Assembly: GCA_026120185.1 (NCBI GenBank)
Contig: JANUWF010001617.1
Location: forward strand, 620,001-684,000
DNA length: 64,000 bases
DNA from: Voacanga thouarsii
Lineage: Eukaryota > Streptophyta > Magnoliopsida > Gentianales > Apocynaceae
Direction: 5' to 3'
The position numbers were made by a program, and so were the translations under genes. The notes beneath the pieces were generated by a model. It was not told the origin of the DNA and did no database searches. It saw only the letters and a list, made by a program, of their open reading frames with translations. Positions 60,725 through 64,000 of this stretch are shown here, piece after piece (position 1 is the first letter of the stretch; each line of letters begins with the position of its first letter).

Positions 60725-63085
60725 CGGGTGAGTGAATGATGGAGAAAGGAGAGATGCTCTTTGTATACACCAAATTTTGCTCCTATTTAATTCAAAATGA
60801 AACATACAAAAAAATAAAAGTATATAATTTGTTTTTAATTAAAAATTATTCTATTCACATGTTTTTGTGTATTTTTACGCGTATTTACTTTTCGATTAAA
60901 AAATATTATTTTTTTATTTTAGAAATGCACATCTTTTTGATGCCATGAAATTATACCCCATCATCCATCTTTTCCAAGTCCTAAGCAATAAAATAATATT
61001 TTTATGAAGGAGAGATTAATCATTATGTTCAATATTTAGCTCACAGCAATGATTTGGGGACTGTTGAGAGTTGGAAGCCCCCAATTTTGCCCATAGGATT
61101 CAAGCAACACATGAAAAGATAGCGCCCGGTGTGACCACAGATCAGGACATGTGATGCACGGACAGAATATGGGGGCGGGGTCGGTCCATCCCCTAAATTT
61201 TTTTTCAAACTAATTTCTTTGAAAAACAATTTTTTTAAAATGTATTTTTAATTTTTTTTAAAAAAAAAACTTTATAACTTTGTTCTCTAAATTCAATGTT
61301 TTGATTTCGTTTCTAATGCCTTTTCTAGTGTGAAAAATGGTTGGTCGAAAGTGCACTTTAGGCCCTCATTATTTTAGTGAACTTTTTTGAATTTTGTAAA
61401 ATTATACCTACAATAATTATCTTTTCTCTAAGTGCCCTTAATAATAAAGTTATTTAGATGTATTTATTATATATATTTTTAATAAAACTTTAATGCATAA
61501 TTAAATTTATTAAATCATATTTATACGAATCAAATACAATATTATTTATAAGTTCTATTTGAAACTAATCTCACGTTAAAATGAGATGTTATCAATTTAA
61601 CCTATCTGGTTGCATTTCATGGTTGAGGTCCTGAAGTGACTCTCAAATGTGACTGCATTTTTGTTCCTCTCATTTCTATTGTTTCCATTAGAAGTTTTTG
61701 GTCTATAGGTGAACCTCCTAATCAAATCAACCAAATTGAACTAATAAAAATTTTAAAAAATAATATATATAATTAAAATTTTATTTTTCTTTAAAAATTT
61801 GTGAAACTGCCAAAGATAAAAAGTAAACATACAGCAATGGAGTATTTTTGTGAAAAAAATTTTCATTAGTGAATGATGGGGGGAGAAGTCCTCTTTGAAT
61901 AGCACCGATTTTTCACCTATTTGATTCAAAATAAGACAAATAAACATATGAAGAAATAAGAGTACATAATTTGTTTTCAATTAAAAATAATTCCATTCAC
62001 GTGTTTCATGTATTTTCACACTTATTTGTTAAAAATAACATAATGTGCTCAGTGCTAGCAATCATTTAAATTTACTGTTAATTTTTTGGAAAACGTGATT
62101 TTTATTTTAGAGATGCGCATCTTTTTTGCGCTATGGAATTATACCTTACCATCCATCTTTTTCAAGTCCTAAGCAATAAAATAATCTTTTTATCAAGGAG
62201 AGATTAATCACTATGTTCCATATTTAGCACACATCAATGATTTGGGGTTTGTTGAGACATAGTGATTCATTCAACCAACCCATGCAAAGACAGCGAACGG
62301 TGTGCCCACACTTCAAGACTCTGTGAGGTACGAATTCGCCGCAGCTGTGGGATTTGTATCTCCTTTTGTAGGGTGGGTATTTGTGGGTATCGACTTTTAT
62401 CTCTCTTGTCGAGAGTTGTTGAGTTATCGTGATTAAATTTTTACATAATATGAGATTAGGGTATGAGAATTATGTGGATGAGGGATTTCGCCTTTTGTAA
62501 CCAACTACGGGGTTAAGGTATTGGAACTCTGTGGACGAGGGATTTCGCCTTTTGCAACCAAGACTATGTGACCCAATGGACAGATTATGAGTGTTTTTAT
62601 AAAAAAAATTAAAATTTTGAATCTTTTTGCAAAAACAGTCTACCTTTTGTATTTTTAATACTATTTTTTTTAAAATTCGTAACATTATCTTGTATTTTTT
62701 TTATAACTGTAATCCTTAAATTTAATGTTTTGATTTCGTTTTTAATGTTTTTCTAGTGTGGGTGATCCAGAGTGGACTTTAGGCACTCATTGTTTTAGTG
62801 ATTTTTTTTTTTGGTCTAAAATCATACGTACAATAATTATTTTTTTTAAACGCCATTAATAAGTAAGATTGTTTTTATTTATCCACTATATAAAATTTTA
62901 AGGTAATAATTAAATTTATTAAATGACATTTACACGAATTAAATACAATATTACTTGTAAAGTCTATTTAAACTTTTACAAATCCATCTCACATATTAAT
63001 GATTAAAAATGGGATGCATTTTTGTTCCTCTCATTTCTATTGTTTCCATTAGAAGTTTTTGGGCTACACATAAACCTCTTAATCA
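60725..63085. repeat. Tandem duplication of ~1.1 kb non-coding DNA
   Basis: Unit 1 (about 60725-61725) and unit 2 (about 61865-63085) share in order: 'gtgaatgatg', 'aagtcctaagcaataaaata', 'ggagagattaatca', 'aatgttttgatttcgttt' and 'cctctcatttctattgtttc'. Unit 2 has extra sequence at 62270-62650 with its own short direct repeat. No coding content. Confidence 0.8.
62474..62560. repeat. Short direct repeat inside duplication unit 2
   Basis: 'tgtggatgagggatttcgcc' followed by 'ttttg.aacca' occurs twice, about 55 bases apart. The peptide repeat seen in one antisense frame is only its translation. Confidence 0.7.
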
Positions 63086-63778
63086 CAAGTCATAGTGTTA
63101 TAGTTAGAATTTCATTATAGGAAGAGAAGTAAAATTGAAAGAAAAATTTTACTTGTATTTTATAAATTTATTTTTTTAATGAATTTTTATTGCCTCTAAA
63201 TAGAATATTTGTGAAGTAATATATATTTGGGATAATGCTTCCTTACGAGTAGATATGCCGATTAACTCTCCCACTTTAGTATATCAGATAAATTCACAAT
63301 TTTAACTCAATTTCAACTACGATGATAGTCGAGTGGAAATTTGATCACATAACTATTTACTCACAGTACAAATATATAAAAAATTATAATCAATTGAGTA
63401 GATTTGGGACCGCGCAAGTTGTGCTATGGTGATTTCATGACCTAGATAAAAAAATATAAAATTTTGATATGTAAAAAAGTGATCTCGTGTAAAAATTTTT
63501 TTAATTGAACGATATCGTTTTAATATTTATATAATTATATAAAATATTTATAAAATTATATGAATTACTCATAAAATTGTTTAAATTATTTAAAATATTG
63601 CACAAATTCTGTACCTCAACTTACCGCAGTGTCGGAGCTCTACCCGGGGTGAGGTAAGTATACTAAAAAGCTCGGTCCTATTCATATAGACGAATTGTTG
63701 TCAATTATGTAAATATGTACTTTTCCAGGCATTGGCAAAAAATGCTCCACCACACACTCGTAATTGGTAAAGCAGTTC
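63086..63778. other. No gene seen
   Basis: AT-rich intergenic DNA up to the terminal repeat of the second MULE. Confidence 0.5.
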
Positions 63779-64000
63779 GGAAATTTGACCAAATTGGGTC
63801 AAATTTAGAAAAACACACCGCGAGGGGGACGGGTTCAGAGGGCAGCCATATTCAGGGGGTTCCTTGCTGTTGCGAACAGCGAGGTCAACTGTGACATCGC
63901 TGTTGGCAACCGCGAGGATCTTATGCTGCCCGTCACTCTTGTTCTGATTTTTTTTTAAAAAATTTTGACCATTCCTTGCGAGCCTCGCAGCTGGCAGGCG
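63779..64000. mobile_element. Left end of a second MULE of the same family (runs off the window)
   Basis: GGAAATTTGACCAAATTGGG and the following CACACCGCGAGGGGGACGGG match the terminal repeats at 11131 and 16265. A partial hairpin motif (GCCTCGCAGCTGGCAGG) is at 63980-63998. The preceding 9 bases, AAGCAGTTC (63770-63778), are the expected left target duplication. The other end is outside the window. Confidence 0.82.

Noticed and set aside
62470..62685. Peptide with repeated YKRRNPSST
   Set aside because: Caused by a short DNA direct repeat in the non-coding tandem duplication.
1..64000. tRNA, rRNA or microRNA genes
   Set aside because: I looked for tRNA-like TTCGA/T-arm patterns and rRNA blocks by eye and saw none convincing; a tRNA or covariance-model scan would be decisive.

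Overview
The window is AT-rich plant nuclear DNA, most likely from a eudicot. The evidence is intron-bearing genes of plant-specific families (plastid acyl carrier protein, PP7 phosphatase, PIN-LIKES carrier, plant NADPH-thioredoxin reductase), GT-AG introns and a dense load of plant transposons (Ty1/copia, CACTA, Mutator-like, Stowaway-like MITEs). The species cannot be told from sequence alone.

The left 28 kb is a tandem duplication of a thioredoxin reductase (NTR) locus, all on the minus strand. Copy A (exon 174-1245; its last exon lies off the left edge) is open and keeps every motif. A young copia element (1922-7526) sits in its upstream region. Copy B (9723 to about 25003) is a pseudogene. 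Its last exon is at 9723-9776 and its intron holds a 5.1-kb Mutator-like element (11131-16265). Its main exon (16820-17665 plus 24782-25003) is split by a 7.1-kb CACTA element (17666-24778) with an ATA target duplication, and it also carries a 4-bp frameshift. The Mutator-like element carries a plant-mobile-domain (PMD) pseudogene and the tail of a MULE transposase. The CACTA element carries a transposon-gene 3' exon, host-like exons with intact splice sites, and a very G-rich block beside a GAA tract. Upstream flanks of the two copies are still alignable (about 7540-7990 against 27600-28090).

From 28 to 42 kb the DNA is mostly gene-poor and MITE-rich. It holds one small conserved-looking gene (31645-32037, minus) and two doubtful short ORFs.

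The gene-rich part is 42-58.5 kb, all on the plus strand: a plastid acyl carrier protein (three exons, 42237-43207), a solo copia LTR with perfect 5-bp target duplication (43463-43814), a PP7-type Ser/Thr phosphatase (five exons, 44470-49271) and a PIN-LIKES auxin carrier (ten exons, 52143-58487). I rebuilt each model from splice sites with consistent phases. These genes serve unrelated roles (fatty-acid synthesis, signalling, auxin homeostasis), and nothing suggests they work as a unit.

The right 5 kb has a 1.1-kb tandem duplication of non-coding DNA and, at the very edge, the terminal repeat of a second Mutator-like element of the same family as the one at 11 kb. I found no novel multi-gene system. 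The most unusual points are the captured exons inside the CACTA element, the MULE/PMD pair, and the contrast between the intact and the wrecked NTR copy.
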